Positions 1 through 8,434 of a DNA stretch of 64,000 bases are shown here, one piece after another. The position numbers and the translations under genes are program-made. The stretch is from assembly GCF_016907835.1 (NCBI RefSeq), contig NZ_JAFBCT010000001.1, forward strand, positions 2,728,001 through 2,792,000, given 5' to 3'. The notes under the pieces are model-generated. The model did not search any database and was not told where the DNA came from. It worked only from the letters and a program-made list of their open reading frames with translations. How positions within the stretch are numbered: position 1 is the first letter of the stretch; every line of letters starts with the position of its first letter. Source of the DNA: Agromyces cerinus (GTDB taxonomy: Bacteria > Actinomycetota > Actinomycetes > Actinomycetales > Microbacteriaceae).

Positions 1-346
1 CGGCGTTGAGGGCCTTGCCCTCGAAGACGCCGCCCTTGATCACAAGATTCGGGTTTGCCTTGGCGAAGTCACGAACGGCCTTGGCGGTGGCGACGAAGTC
101 GCCGTGCACGAAGGCGACGGCGGACGGACCGACGAGGTCGGCGTCCAGCGTCGAGATACCCGCGTTGTTCGCGGCGATCTTGGTCAGCGTGTTCTTCACC
201 ACGGCGTAGTTCGCGTCCTGACGGATGTTGTTGCGCAGCTGCTTGAGCTGGGCAACCGTCAGGCCGCGGTATTCGGTCAGCAGAACGGCGGTCGAGCTCT
301 CGAACAGGTTCGTGAGTTCGGCAACCGAGGCTTCCTTGTTCGCCAT
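1..346 (-). CDS. rplJ: 50S ribosomal protein L10, 5' part
   Basis: This is ribosomal protein L10, which anchors the L7/L12 dimers on the large-subunit stalk and represses its own operon by binding the mRNA leader. The visible 115 residues begin [15 protein letters not shown] and contain the family blocks [15 protein letters not shown] and [12 protein letters not shown]. The C-terminal part lies beyond the left edge. The ATG is preceded by AAGGAG at a good spacing, which fixes the start. Upstream on the same strand are a recognisable L10 leader and an attenuator-like hairpin. rplL would be expected next, outside the window. Confidence 0.96.
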   Translation of the reverse strand, partial: MANKEASVAELTNLFESSTAVLLTEYRGLTVAQLKQLRNNIRQDANYAVVKNTLTKIAANNAGISTLDADLVGPSAVAFVHGDFVATAKAVRDFAKANPNLVIKGGVFEGKALNA

Positions 347-432
347 GGCCACTCCTTGTGTACTCAACGTGCATCGCGATGGCGGTGCACGGCTTCGGAT
401 CGCGGCTCAAGTGGCGAGGTCGTGCGGGCAAC

Positions 433-462
433 AAAAAAGCTCCGGCGCAGTTGCGCGGAGCT
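433..462 (-). terminator. Intrinsic terminator/attenuator in the rplJ leader
   Basis: A stem AGCTCCG / CGGAGCT (438-444 with 456-462), extended by a CGC/GCG pair after one bulge, is followed on the minus strand by six T residues. It lies between the L10 leader and the rplJ start codon, so it would end transcription before the gene unless readthrough occurs. This fits attenuation control of L10 synthesis. Confidence 0.7.
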
Positions 463-479
463 CGGCCGGATCACCCGGA

Positions 480-585
480 AGTCTTCGTCACACCTGCGCG
501 GGCCCTTGCTTTCGCAAGACTTCGGTCGCGTCCCATGAAGTGATGAACACATCGAGGCGCACGACAACCAGCGGTCTTCGGCTCC
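480..585 (-). ncRNA. Ribosomal protein L10 leader (autoregulatory mRNA element)
   Basis: Read on the minus strand, this stretch has the two hallmark L10-leader segments. GCCGAAGACCGC plus CTGGTTG lie near 565-582, and GCCCGCGCAGGTGT lies near 486-503, with several helices between. In this family the L10-L12 complex binds a kink-turn here and represses rplJL expression. It sits directly before a hairpin and T run and before rplJ. The boundaries are estimated from motif position only. Confidence 0.75.
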
Positions 586-589
586 GTAC

Positions 590-618
590 AGGCTAACGGA
601 TGACCCGGCCGCTCGCAA
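590..618 (-). promoter_or_regulatory. Candidate rplJ promoter
   Basis: On the minus strand TTGCGA (613-618), a 17-base spacer and TAGCCT (590-595) form a plausible sigma-70-type promoter. Initiation would fall near 583, just where the L10 leader motif begins. The agreement in position is the main support, because the -35 match is only moderate. Confidence 0.45.
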
Positions 619-680
619 ATCGCGGCCCGATCGGGCAGAACCCCTCGCCGATGTCGGCAGACGGGGGCAGACTCGCGACC

Positions 681-1070
681 ATGGAGATCACACACCTGAA
701 CCCAGAGACGCTGCACGCGAACCCGGCCTTCAGCCAGGGTGTGCTCGTGAGCGGCGCCCACCGCACCGTGCACGTCGGCGGCCAGAACGGCACCGACCCC
801 TCGGGCGCGATCGTGCCCGGCGGCCTCGGCCCGCAGACCGAGCAGGCCATCAGGAACGTGCTGGCCGTGCTCGCCGAGGTCGGCGCCGACCAGACGAACG
901 TCGTGCGACTGGCCGTCTACCTCGTCGCCGGGCAATCCGTCGACGACGGGTATGCGGCATCCGCTCGCGTGTGGGGCGCGCAGCCGACGGCGCTCACGGT
1001 GCTCATGGTCGCGGGGCTCGGCCGCCCCGACGCCCTCGTCGAGCTGGAGGCGACCGCCGTCATCGAGTGA
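681..1070 (+). CDS. RidA family enamine/imine deaminase-like protein
   Basis: A 129-residue protein of the RidA/YjgF/UK114 family. Members hydrolyse reactive enamine or imine intermediates released by PLP enzymes, usually as trimers in the cytoplasm. The fold is visible in VHVGGQNGTDPSG, the helix QTEQAIRNVLAVLAEVGAD, and the C-terminal strand ALVELEATAVIE. The catalytic Arg of true RidA, normally in a C-terminal R-x-x-V segment, is not evident near PTALTVLMVAGL, so it may belong to a non-deaminating subfamily. The start ATG follows GGGGGCAG. An upstream in-frame ATG at 600 would overlap the rplJ promoter and is not favoured. Confidence 0.85.
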   Translation: MEITHLNPETLHANPAFSQGVLVSGAHRTVHVGGQNGTDPSGAIVPGGLGPQTEQAIRNVLAVLAEVGADQTNVVRLAVYLVAGQSVDDGYAASARVWGAQPTALTVLMVAGLGRPDALVELEATAVIE

Positions 1071-1136
1071 CGATCATCGACACGCGGCATCCGCTCGGCC
1101 GTTTCGCCATGTCGGGAATAGTTGACCGAAGTCCAA

Positions 1137-1182
1137 AGTTGACTCAATGCAACCAATTATATATAGTTGTCGAATATCAACT
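1137..1182 (+). promoter_or_regulatory. Twin MarR-type operators
   Basis: Two copies of the same architecture stand in an AT-rich island in front of the MFS-MarR operon. They are AGTTG-N8-CAACC (1137-1154) and AGTTG-N8-CAACT (1165-1182), with centres 28 bp apart. A further AGTTG half-site begins at 1120. The second site lies about 20 bases before the GTG start, over the expected promoter. The likely ligand is the MarR protein encoded by the second gene of the operon. Confidence 0.6.
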
Positions 1183-1203
1183 TGTAGAGACTTAAGGAAC
1201 CAC

Positions 1204-2958
1204 GTGACTTCTGTGGCAGACAAGCCCGCGACCGGCTCAGTTCCGGCCGCGCCGGCGCAACGCACCCCCCGCGAGGTGATCATCGCCATCTCCGGCCTCG
1301 TCGTGGCGATGTTCGTCGCCGTCATCTCCGGCACGGTCGTCTCGACCTCGATGCCACTCATCATCGCCGACCTCGGCGGCGACCAGACCGCCTACACCTG
1401 GGTCATCACCGCGAGCCTGCTCGCCATGGCCGTCTCGACCCCGATCTGGGGCAAGCTCGCCGACCTCGTGAACCGCAAGGCGCTGCTCATGACGGCGATC
1501 GGGCTGTTCGTCGTGGGCACCGCGATCGCCGGCTTCGCCCAGGACACCACGACCCTCATCGCCGTGCGCGTGATCCAGGGCCTCGGCGCGGGCGGCCTCA
1601 TGTCGCTCGTCATGATCCTCATCGCCGTCATCATCTCGCCGCGCGAACGCGGCAAGTACATGGGCTTCGTCGGCGGCATCATGGCCGTCGCGACCATCGG
1701 CGGCCCGCTGCTCGGCGGCGTCATCACCGACGCCTGGGGCTGGCGCGCCAACTTCTTCCTGCCGGTCCCGCTCGCGATCATCGCGCTCATCGTCATCTCG
1801 CGCACGCTGCACCTGCCGCCCATGCCGAAGCGCGCCGTCAAGATCGACTACCTCGGCATCGCGCTGCTCTCGATCGGCGTCTCGCTGCTGCTCATCTGGG
1901 TCTCGCTCGGCGGGAGCCAGTTCGAGTGGGACTCGATGACGAGCTTCGTCACGATCGGCATCTCGGCCGCGGCCATCGTCGGCTTCATCATCACCGAGTT
2001 CTTCGTGCCCGAGCCGATCGTGCCGATGACGCTCTTCAAGAACCGCACCTTCACGCTCTCGGTCGTCGCCTCGGTCTCGATCGGCGTCGCGATGTTCGCG
2101 ACGAGCGTCTTCCTCGCGCAGTACTTCCAACTCGCACGTGGCGCGACCCCGACCGAGTCGGGTCTCATGACGATCCCCATGATCGTCGGCCAGATGGGCG
2201 CCTCGATCCTCATCGGTGCACTCATCAGCAAGTTCGGCAAGTGGAAGCGCTTCATGCTCGTCGGGTCGCTGCTCGTCGTCGTCGGCAGCTACCTCATGAC
2301 CACGCTCAGTTACGACACCGACTACTTCTGGGTCAGCGTCTACATGGTCGTGCTCGGCGCCGGCCTCGGCATGGTCATGCAGAACCTCACGCTCGTCGTG
2401 CAGAACGACACTCCCGCTTCGCAGCTGGGCGCCGCGAGCTCGAACGTGAACTTCTTCCGCACGATCGCGGGCACCATCGGCGTGACCATCATGGGCTCGA
2501 TGCTGGCCACGCAGGTCACCACGCACATCACGTCGGGCCTGAAGGGCTACACGCCCACTTCGCCCGAAGACGTCGAGGCGCTGAAGGGCCTCGCCGGCGG
2601 CGGCATCCCCCACGTCTCCGAGCTGCCCGACGGCATCCGCGTCATCATCGAGAACGCCTACGGCAACGGCATCGCCGACGTCTTCTGGATCGCCGTGCCG
2701 CTCGCGGTGCTGAGCGTGATCGCCATCGCCTTCCTGCCGAACAAGGCGCTCTCGACGAAGACCTCGGCCGAGCAGTTGAAGGAGGAGCTCGAGCAGGTCG
2801 CGATCGACCTGGCCGAAGCCGAGATCGGTGCACCGGTCACCTCGTCGATCCAGCTGGTCGAAGCGGATGCCGCGGCCGAGCGCACGACGAAGACGACCAC
2901 GCGTTCGCGCGGCGTCGACGAAGCGAGCAACGCCGCTTCCACAGGCGGCGACCGATAA
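1204..2958 (+). CDS. DHA2-family (EmrB/QacA type) MFS multidrug efflux transporter
   Basis: A 584-residue proton-coupled drug exporter of the 14-helix DHA2 family in the cytoplasmic membrane. Helix 1 begins near residue 22. The loop motif GKLADLVNRKALL is the MFS motif A, and VIQGLGAGGLMSLVMILI followed by SPRERGKYMG and GPLLGGVI is the antiporter motif C region. The GTG start at 1204 is chosen because AAGGA lies six bases upstream; a longer frame back to 1147 would run through the operators. A charged, probably cytoplasmic C-terminal tail of about 60 residues follows the last helix. It is separated from the MarR gene by one base, so the two are cotranscribed. Confidence 0.9.
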   Translation: MTSVADKPATGSVPAAPAQRTPREVIIAISGLVVAMFVAVISGTVVSTSMPLIIADLGGDQTAYTWVITASLLAMAVSTPIWGKLADLVNRKALLMTAIGLFVVGTAIAGFAQDTTTLIAVRVIQGLGAGGLMSLVMILIAVIISPRERGKYMGFVGGIMAVATIGGPLLGGVITDAWGWRANFFLPVPLAIIALIVISRTLHLPPMPKRAVKIDYLGIALLSIGVSLLLIWVSLGGSQFEWDSMTSFVTIGISAAAIVGFIITEFFVPEPIVPMTLFKNRTFTLSVVASVSIGVAMFATSVFLAQYFQLARGATPTESGLMTIPMIVGQMGASILIGALISKFGKWKRFMLVGSLLVVVGSYLMTTLSYDTDYFWVSVYMVVLGAGLGMVMQNLTLVVQNDTPASQLGAASSNVNFFRTIAGTIGVTIMGSMLATQVTTHITSGLKGYTPTSPEDVEALKGLAGGGIPHVSELPDGIRVIIENAYGNGIADVFWIAVPLAVLSVIAIAFLPNKALSTKTSAEQLKEELEQVAIDLAEAEIGAPVTSSIQLVEADAAAERTTKTTTRSRGVDEASNAASTGGDR

Positions 2959-2959
2959 C

Positions 2960-3412
2960 ATGACGATCGTGACCGAGGCATCCGCAGCCGTCGACGAGGC
3001 AATCGCCGAAGTCGAAGTACAGATGAGCCTGCTCTTCAACCGGGCCCGCCTCATCTGGAAGGAGGCGGCGCAGAAGGTCCATCCCGACCTGCAGCCCGCG
3101 GCCTACAAGCTGCTGTCGACGATCGTGCGGCTCGGCTCGGCCAACGCCCACGTGCTCGCGGAGATGTTCGAGATGGACAAGTCCGTGGTGAGCCGCCAGG
3201 TGCGCACGCTCGAGGAGTTCGGACTCGTCGAGACCCGAGCCGACGAGCGCGACGGGCGCGTGCGCGTGCTCGTCGCGACGCCGGTCGCCGAAGAGCGGCT
3301 GCGCGAGGTGCGCGAGGGCAACCAGCAGCGGCTCCGCGACGTGCTGCGCGATCACCCCGAGGCGGAGCTGCGCGGCTTCGCCGAGCTGCTTCGGAGCCTC
3401 GCCGAGGCCTGA
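2960..3412 (+). CDS. MarR family transcriptional regulator
   Basis: A 150-residue winged-helix regulator. The HTH lies around NAHVLAEMFEMDKSVVSRQVRTLEEFGLVE, followed by the wing RADERDGRVRVLVATP with the conserved DxRxR pattern. Such proteins usually repress the neighbouring efflux gene and release DNA on binding a phenolic or drug ligand. It begins one base after the stop of the MFS gene, so translation is probably coupled. The twin AGTTG-N8-CAAC sites upstream of the operon are the probable target, giving autoregulation. Confidence 0.9.
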   Translation: MTIVTEASAAVDEAIAEVEVQMSLLFNRARLIWKEAAQKVHPDLQPAAYKLLSTIVRLGSANAHVLAEMFEMDKSVVSRQVRTLEEFGLVETRADERDGRVRVLVATPVAEERLREVREGNQQRLRDVLRDHPEAELRGFAELLRSLAEA

Positions 3413-3434
3413 ATCCGGTCGCCGATCACCAGAG

Positions 3435-3464
3435 AAGGCCCGCACCCCTCGGGGTGCGGGCCTT
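3435..3464. terminator. Bidirectional hairpin terminator
   Basis: A perfect 14-bp stem (AAGGCCCGCACCCC, 3435-3448, with its complement at 3451-3464) has a two-base loop. It lies between the MarR gene and the convergent peptidase gene. The outer AA/TT ends give a short T run on both strands. Confidence 0.85.
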
Positions 3465-3521
3465 CGTCGCATTCGCAGCGGCTCCCCGTCCGCTTGCGCC
3501 GCGATTCCGAGCTGTACCGAG

Positions 3522-5369
3522 CTAACCGGCCGCGCGGAGCGACGCCTGCAGCGCCTCCATTCCGCCGACGAGCGGCAGGTGCACCGTCGATGCCGACGGC
3601 TGGAGCGTGAGCTCGGTTCCCGGTGCCGGACGCACGGTGTACTCGAAGTCCGACGACATGATCACGACGCCGATCCGCGATCCGGCCGAGAACACGTAGT
3701 CCTTCGGTTCGAAGCCGAACTCGTAGCCGTACGCGGTGCCCGGCGTGATCGGCTCGGTCACGGCCGACGAGCTGCGGTTCTCGACGTCGGTCCAGCCTCG
3801 CGTGATGATCTTCGGAGCGCCGGTCGCCGGGTACTCCACGAGCAGCGCCGTGAGGTTGGCCTTGGTACGGTCGACCGACAGCTTCAACGACACCGACGGC
3901 GTGCCCGAGAGGCGCACGGGCTCGCCGAGCACCCCGGTGCGGTACGCGAGCCGGTTCGGAGAGGTCTCCGCCGCGGCCAGGGCGGTCGCGCGGATGCTCG
4001 CATCGTCGATCAGGTTCTCGGTCGCGCGGGAGCCGTCGCGCGAGACCGCGAGGCCGCCGACCCCGTCGGCAGCGGCGGCAGGGCTGAACTTCAGCTTGAC
4101 CTGCTCCATGGCGGGGTCGGGCCACTCCGGGTACTCGGTGAGCGTGCGGTCCTCGCGGACGATGTAGGCCTTCGGCAGCTGCTCGACACCATTCTCGACG
4201 TCGTAGAGGTAGCGCGTGAACCAACGGTTGAGCAGCGTGTCGTTCGGGTTGCCGCCGTGACCGCCCTGGTGGAGGTAGATCTGGTGCGGCACGCCGTTCG
4301 CCTTCAGCGCCTCATAGAGGTCGGAGGCGTTCTTCGTCATGACGTTCCAGTCGTTCAGCCCGTGCGCGACGAGCGTGGCGGCCGTGATCTTCTCGGCATC
4401 GGCGAGGTAGTCGCGCTCATCCCAGAACGGGCTCGAGTCGCCGGTCGCGCGGTCCTGGTTCGCGCGGAGGTCGTCGATGACCGGCTGGCAGATCTCCTGG
4501 TCGAACCGCGTGTACACGTAGTCGGCCAGTACATCGAGGTCTTCACCCTGGTAGCCTCCCGGCGCTCGCACCGCGCCGTCGGAGCGGTAGTAGTTGTACC
4601 AGCTCGAGATCGCCGACACCGGCACGATCGCCTCGAGGCCCTCGACACCCGTGCTCGCCACGCCGATCGGCAGCGTGCCGTTGTACGACGTGCCGATCAT
4701 GCCGACCCGGCCGGTCGTCCAGTCCGCCGAGACCTCGGTCGCTCGGTCGGTGCCCGTGTACGCGGTCGCCCGGCCGTTCAGCCAGTCGATCACGGCCTTG
4801 CCGGCGAGCGACTCGTTCAGGCCCCCCGACGTCGGGCAGCCCTCGGACCAACCGCTGCCGAGGCCCTCGGCGTGCACGACGGCGAATCCGCGCGGCACCC
4901 AGGTGTTCTCGAGGGATCCCGAGATGCGCGGGCTCGTGCGATTCGTCGGCGTGAACGCCGGCCACGGCTCCTTCTCGGTCGGCGGGGCGCCGATCTCGTG
5001 GTCGACTCCCCAGTTGGTGACCTCGGTGCCGCCGGCGTAGTACGGGCTCATCTCCATGAGCACCGGCACCTTCAGGCCGGAGGCGGTCTCGGGCACGCGC
5101 GTCACGTCGATGTGGACGAGGTCGGGCTTGCCGTCGCGGTCCGAATCGACCTCGCTCTCGACCCACGCCTCCTCGTTGATCCACTCGGACGCCACCTTCG
5201 TGAAGACCGCTTGCGAGAGGCCGTCCTGGAAGGTCGGCTCGGCGGGCATCGGTGCCGCGTACGCGGGGGTCGCCGCGATGACGAGGCCGCCGGCGAGGAC
5301 CGACGTCAGGGCGACGGCGACGACACGACTGCGCCGTCGACGATCTGCGTGTAGGGCCGCTGAGGTCAT
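3522..5369 (-). CDS. Secreted X-Pro dipeptidyl-peptidase (S15 family)
   Basis: A 615-residue exported serine peptidase of the S15/CocE superfamily, which removes X-Pro dipeptides from peptides. An N-terminal Arg cluster, a hydrophobic core (about 16-34) and an AYA-AP cleavage site near residue 38 form a Sec signal peptide. The nucleophile is Ser in GTSYNGT (about 228). Asp in GLNDWNV and His in HQGGHGG complete the triad. A C-terminal jelly-roll (PepX_C) follows from about residue 430. The start at 5369 follows AAGGAGCTCCAC; a longer frame upstream lacks a signal peptide at its end. It stands alone, convergent with MarR. Confidence 0.9.
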   Translation of the reverse strand: MTSAALHADRRRRSRVVAVALTSVLAGGLVIAATPAYAAPMPAEPTFQDGLSQAVFTKVASEWINEEAWVESEVDSDRDGKPDLVHIDVTRVPETASGLKVPVLMEMSPYYAGGTEVTNWGVDHEIGAPPTEKEPWPAFTPTNRTSPRISGSLENTWVPRGFAVVHAEGLGSGWSEGCPTSGGLNESLAGKAVIDWLNGRATAYTGTDRATEVSADWTTGRVGMIGTSYNGTLPIGVASTGVEGLEAIVPVSAISSWYNYYRSDGAVRAPGGYQGEDLDVLADYVYTRFDQEICQPVIDDLRANQDRATGDSSPFWDERDYLADAEKITAATLVAHGLNDWNVMTKNASDLYEALKANGVPHQIYLHQGGHGGNPNDTLLNRWFTRYLYDVENGVEQLPKAYIVREDRTLTEYPEWPDPAMEQVKLKFSPAAAADGVGGLAVSRDGSRATENLIDDASIRATALAAAETSPNRLAYRTGVLGEPVRLSGTPSVSLKLSVDRTKANLTALLVEYPATGAPKIITRGWTDVENRSSSAVTEPITPGTAYGYEFGFEPKDYVFSAGSRIGVVIMSSDFEYTVRPAPGTELTLQPSASTVHLPLVGGMEALQASLRAAG

Positions 5370-5537
5370 GTGGAGCTCCTTCGATCGAGATCGGGGCCGG
5401 TCGGCTCGCCGCTGCGTGCGGACGGAGCGAGGACCCGCTGGCTCACAGGCTAGGCACAGCGAGGGCACGGGTCACGCGTCAGATGTCGCGGCAAGGAGAC
5501 GGGGTGATCGACAGATGTCGATGCCGACGACGATCGA

Positions 5538-6752
5538 TCAGCCGGCCGCGGGATCGCCGTCGCCCGTCGCCTCGACCGCACGCAGCAGGAGCGAGATGTG
5601 CACCCCGAGACGATCGAGGCCATCGTCGAGGTCGATGCCGAGGATCCGCTGCGCGCGATTCAGCCGGTTGTAGAGAGAGGTGCGGTGCACACCCAGACGC
5701 GCCGCCGCGGTCTGCACGTGGCCGGCGGCCGCGAGATACGACGCGAGCGTCTCGATGAGCACGTCGCCGTCGCGTTCCGCCGCCAGTCGCTCCAGGCCGG
5801 GCTGGAAGTCGCCGGACCGCAAGCCCGCGGCCGCCGCCGAGTCCAACCCGCGGTACACGCCGAGGCGATCCCAGTGCAGCACGCGCGGCGCGAGCCGGAA
5901 CGAGGCGGCGATGCCGAGCGCGCGGCGAGCCTCCCGATAGCTCTCGCGCGCCGCGACGACGGATGCCTCGCCGCCGACCGCGACGCGAGGTGCGCCGGTG
6001 CTCGCGCCGAACGCCTCGGCCGCCGACTCGGCGACGACGCCCGCGATGCGGTCGGTGTCCGCGAAGCGACCGGTCGCCGAGGGCACGACGACGACCGCGT
6101 GGTCTCGCCTCGCGAACGCCAGCACGCCCCGACCGCCGAGGGCCTGACGTGCGCGGCGCGCGGCGCGCTCGAGCGACTCCGCGGCAGGCCCCCGTCCCGA
6201 CGCGGGCGCACCGGGGCTCAGCACGTAGGCGCGCAGCAGTCCGCTCTCGAACCGGCCGGACTCGACCAGCTCCGCGGCGGCGGCGCGCCGCACCTCGGCA
6301 CGACCGAGCATCAGCTCTCGGGCCAACTCGTCTTCGCGTGCGGACTCCCCCTCGAGCGACATCCGAACGCGCGCCCATTCCTCGGCGACCAGTTCGGCTG
6401 AGGCGCTGGCGCGTGCGAGATCGAGCGGCCTCGCGTGCTCGGCGGGCTCGATGAACCAGAGGTGACCGAACACGATGCCCGATCGGCCGATCGGCACGCA
6501 GACGCGCGGCAGCATTCCGAGCTCGGGATTGCCGGGGACGCGCACCGCGGATGTCGCGGCGTAGACGCCGAGACGGCTGAGCCAGCTGTGGACGGCCGGA
6601 TCCGCGCGGTGCTCGAGGATCGAGCGACGACGGACCTCGTCGATCTCGTCGGGATGCGGGCTGTAGGCGACGACGGAGCGCCGATGATCCTCGACCAGCG
6701 CCGGGCGCCCGAGCTCGGCGGCGACTCGGGTGATCGTCTGCTGCAGGCTCAT
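5538..6752 (-). CDS. PucR/CdaR-type helix-turn-helix regulator
   Basis: A 404-residue transcription regulator. The N-terminal half (about 1-140) resembles a degenerate GAF-like sensor, and the middle carries a GGDEF-like fold. The C-terminal PucR HTH_30 domain (about 335-395) reads ASYLAAAGHVQTAAARLGVH followed by RTSLYNRLNRAQRILGIDL. Members act as activators of catabolic genes. No target is obvious: the downstream gene is the peptidase and the upstream gene is a TetR, both on the same strand. The ATG at 6752 is the only good start, with a weak ribosome site. Confidence 0.82.
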   Translation of the reverse strand: MSLQQTITRVAAELGRPALVEDHRRSVVAYSPHPDEIDEVRRRSILEHRADPAVHSWLSRLGVYAATSAVRVPGNPELGMLPRVCVPIGRSGIVFGHLWFIEPAEHARPLDLARASASAELVAEEWARVRMSLEGESAREDELARELMLGRAEVRRAAAAELVESGRFESGLLRAYVLSPGAPASGRGPAAESLERAARRARQALGGRGVLAFARRDHAVVVVPSATGRFADTDRIAGVVAESAAEAFGASTGAPRVAVGGEASVVAARESYREARRALGIAASFRLAPRVLHWDRLGVYRGLDSAAAAGLRSGDFQPGLERLAAERDGDVLIETLASYLAAAGHVQTAAARLGVHRTSLYNRLNRAQRILGIDLDDGLDRLGVHISLLLRAVEATGDGDPAAG

Positions 6753-6820
6753 GGGCGTCTCGGGTCACGGCTCGTGCGAGTGGGGCGCCACCAGCTTAAG
6801 CCGCCGAGGTCATGAGCTGA

Positions 6821-7447
6821 TCAGACCGGCGCAGGCACCCGCTCGCCCATCAGCGACATGAGCCGCCTGCAGGTGCGCTGCTCGTTCTCGGGAAGGCACG
6901 CCTGCGGCCGGAACAGGGCGATCTGCTTGATGCCCTCCATCGAGGCGAGCAGGAGGTCGACCGCGCGATCGACGTCGTCGCACCGAAGCTCTCCCGCACC
7001 GACCGCTCGGTGCGTGAGGCCGAGGAAGAACCGCTCGGTCTCGTCGAGGAATCCCGTCCAGCTCGCGCGAACGTCGGCGTCGTACAGCGACATCGCGACG
7101 ATCTCGGTCGTGAACACCCGGTTGGCGTCGTCGAGCAGGCAACTCCGGACGGAGAACGCGACGGCGGCCTCGAGCTGGTCGCCGATGCGCTCGTGCACCT
7201 CGGTGGCCGCCGCGATCTGGGTGCGCCACACGCCGTAGTAGAGGTTGCACGCCGCGAGGATGACCTCTTTCTTCGAGGCGTAGTGCCAGTAGAGGCTCCC
7301 CTTCGTGACCCCCGCGCCGGCCGCGATCTCGTCCATGTTGACGCCGGCGATGCCGCGCGTCGAGAACAACGCGAACGCTGCTGCGGCGAGTTCGTCGGGT
7401 TTCGCCGAGCTGATGGTGGCCACGTCGCTATCGTAACACTCCACCAT
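6821..7447 (-). CDS. TetR/AcrR family transcriptional regulator
   Basis: A regulator of up to 208 residues with an N-terminal TetR HTH (about 17-63): AAFALFSTRGIAGVNMDEIA, then AAGAGVTKGSLYWHYASKKE. The C-terminal ligand domain is of the TetR_C_6 type. Possible starts are ATG 7447, GTG 7444 and GTG 7423. The first lies inside the palindrome ATACCGGCCGGTAT, so the RNA start and codon choice bear on autoregulation. GTG 7423 would still preserve the whole HTH. It lies 75 bases downstream of the sugar isomerase gene on the same strand. Confidence 0.88.
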   Translation of the reverse strand: MVECYDSDVATISSAKPDELAAAAFALFSTRGIAGVNMDEIAAGAGVTKGSLYWHYASKKEVILAACNLYYGVWRTQIAAATEVHERIGDQLEAAVAFSVRSCLLDDANRVFTTEIVAMSLYDADVRASWTGFLDETERFFLGLTHRAVGAGELRCDDVDRAVDLLLASMEGIKQIALFRPQACLPENEQRTCRRLMSLMGERVPAPV

Positions 7448-7459
7448 ACCGGCCGGTAT
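7446..7459. promoter_or_regulatory. TetR-type operator at the TetR start
   Basis: ATACCGGCCGGTAT is a perfect 14-bp palindrome overlapping the first possible start codon of the TetR gene. Palindromes of this form are typical TetR/AcrR operators. It shares the outer frame ATAC-N6-GTAT with a second palindrome upstream of the isomerase gene at 8543. Confidence 0.65.
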
Positions 7460-7522
7460 TGACCGTCGTCGGCTCCGGCCGAGCAGCCCTCGACCTCGAG
7501 GCGTTCGGCCGGAGCCGGCCGA

Positions 7523-8434
7523 TCATGCGCCGGCGGGAACGCGTACGAAGCTCGGGACGCGCTCGGTGAAGCCCGCCTCTGCGATCTCCTGTCGCAGCCA
7601 TCGCACCGAATCGGCGAGCATCGGGCCGCCCTGGCCCTCGCACTCGATGTTCAGCACGCCGTCGAACCCGTGGGCACTGAGGCGCCGCAGGATCGCGCGG
7701 ATGTTGTCGGCATTGACGCCGTCGCCCGCGGCGACGTGGCTGATCGCGATGCCGGTCGCACCGCCGCGCGCCGCCTCGGCGAGCGACGCCGAGACATCCT
7801 TGATGTGCACGTGGGCGATGCGGTCGATGAACCGGTCCGCGAAGGCGACCGGGTCGTTGCCGGCGATGAACGTGTTGCCCGTGTCGAGGTTGAGGCGCAA
7901 CCACGGCGTCTCACCGCAGAAGTCGAGCATCTCGGCGAGGAACTCGGGTCGGGTCGTGAAGTAGCCGTGCGTCTCGATCGTCACGACCACCTCGTGCGCC
8001 TCGGCGACCCGCACGATCTCGGTGTAGCTGCGCTTCATCTGATCGAGCGCCTCGCGATCGCTCAGGCCCTCGGGCTTGTAGAGCCCGTCGGTGGTCGCCA
8101 CTCGCGGGCAGCCCGCCTGCGCCGCCCAGGCGATCGCCCGCTGCACGTAGGGCACGCCGATCGACGGGCCGTCGAGCCCTGACAACGGGTAGGCCGCGTC
8201 GATCTGGGAGAACTCGACACCGTAGCCCTCCATCTTGCGGCGGAGGAGCACGGGGTCCTCGAGGAACGACACGTGCGGGAAGTAGCCGAGGCCCTGGATC
8301 CAGCAGGCGCCGTCGATCGTTCCCGGCTCGATGTAGTGCACATCGTGCTCCTGCGCCCACGCGAGCGCCTGCTCGAACGACTTGTGGCTCGAATTGAATG
8401 CATCGGTGTGGAAGCCGATTCCGATCTCTGGCAT
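7523..8434 (-). CDS. Sugar phosphate isomerase/epimerase (AP-endonuclease-2 TIM barrel)
   Basis: A 303-residue TIM-barrel protein of the xylose-isomerase-like superfamily, which includes IolE, hydroxypyruvate isomerase and 3-keto-sugar enzymes. Metal-ligand positions are visible as Glu in TIETHGYF (about 155), Asp/Asn in LNLDTGNTFIAG (about 185), His in HVHIKDVS (about 212) and Glu in VLNIECEGQGG (about 270). The start ATG follows GAGAGG. The true substrate cannot be told. The TetR gene follows 75 bases downstream and probably regulates it, because matching palindromes flank the gene. Confidence 0.8.
   Translation of the reverse strand: MPEIGIGFHTDAFNSSHKSFEQALAWAQEHDVHYIEPGTIDGACWIQGLGYFPHVSFLEDPVLLRRKMEGYGVEFSQIDAAYPLSGLDGPSIGVPYVQRAIAWAAQAGCPRVATTDGLYKPEGLSDREALDQMKRSYTEIVRVAEAHEVVVTIETHGYFTTRPEFLAEMLDFCGETPWLRLNLDTGNTFIAGNDPVAFADRFIDRIAHVHIKDVSASLAEAARGGATGIAISHVAAGDGVNADNIRAILRRLSAHGFDGVLNIECEGQGGPMLADSVRWLRQEIAEAGFTERVPSFVRVPAGA

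Noticed and set aside
1237..3054. Open frame of 605 codons on the minus strand opposite the MFS and MarR genes
   Set aside because: Its translation is a run of Asp/Arg/His/Glu typical of the antisense of high-GC transport genes, with no domain; the plus-strand genes are clear.
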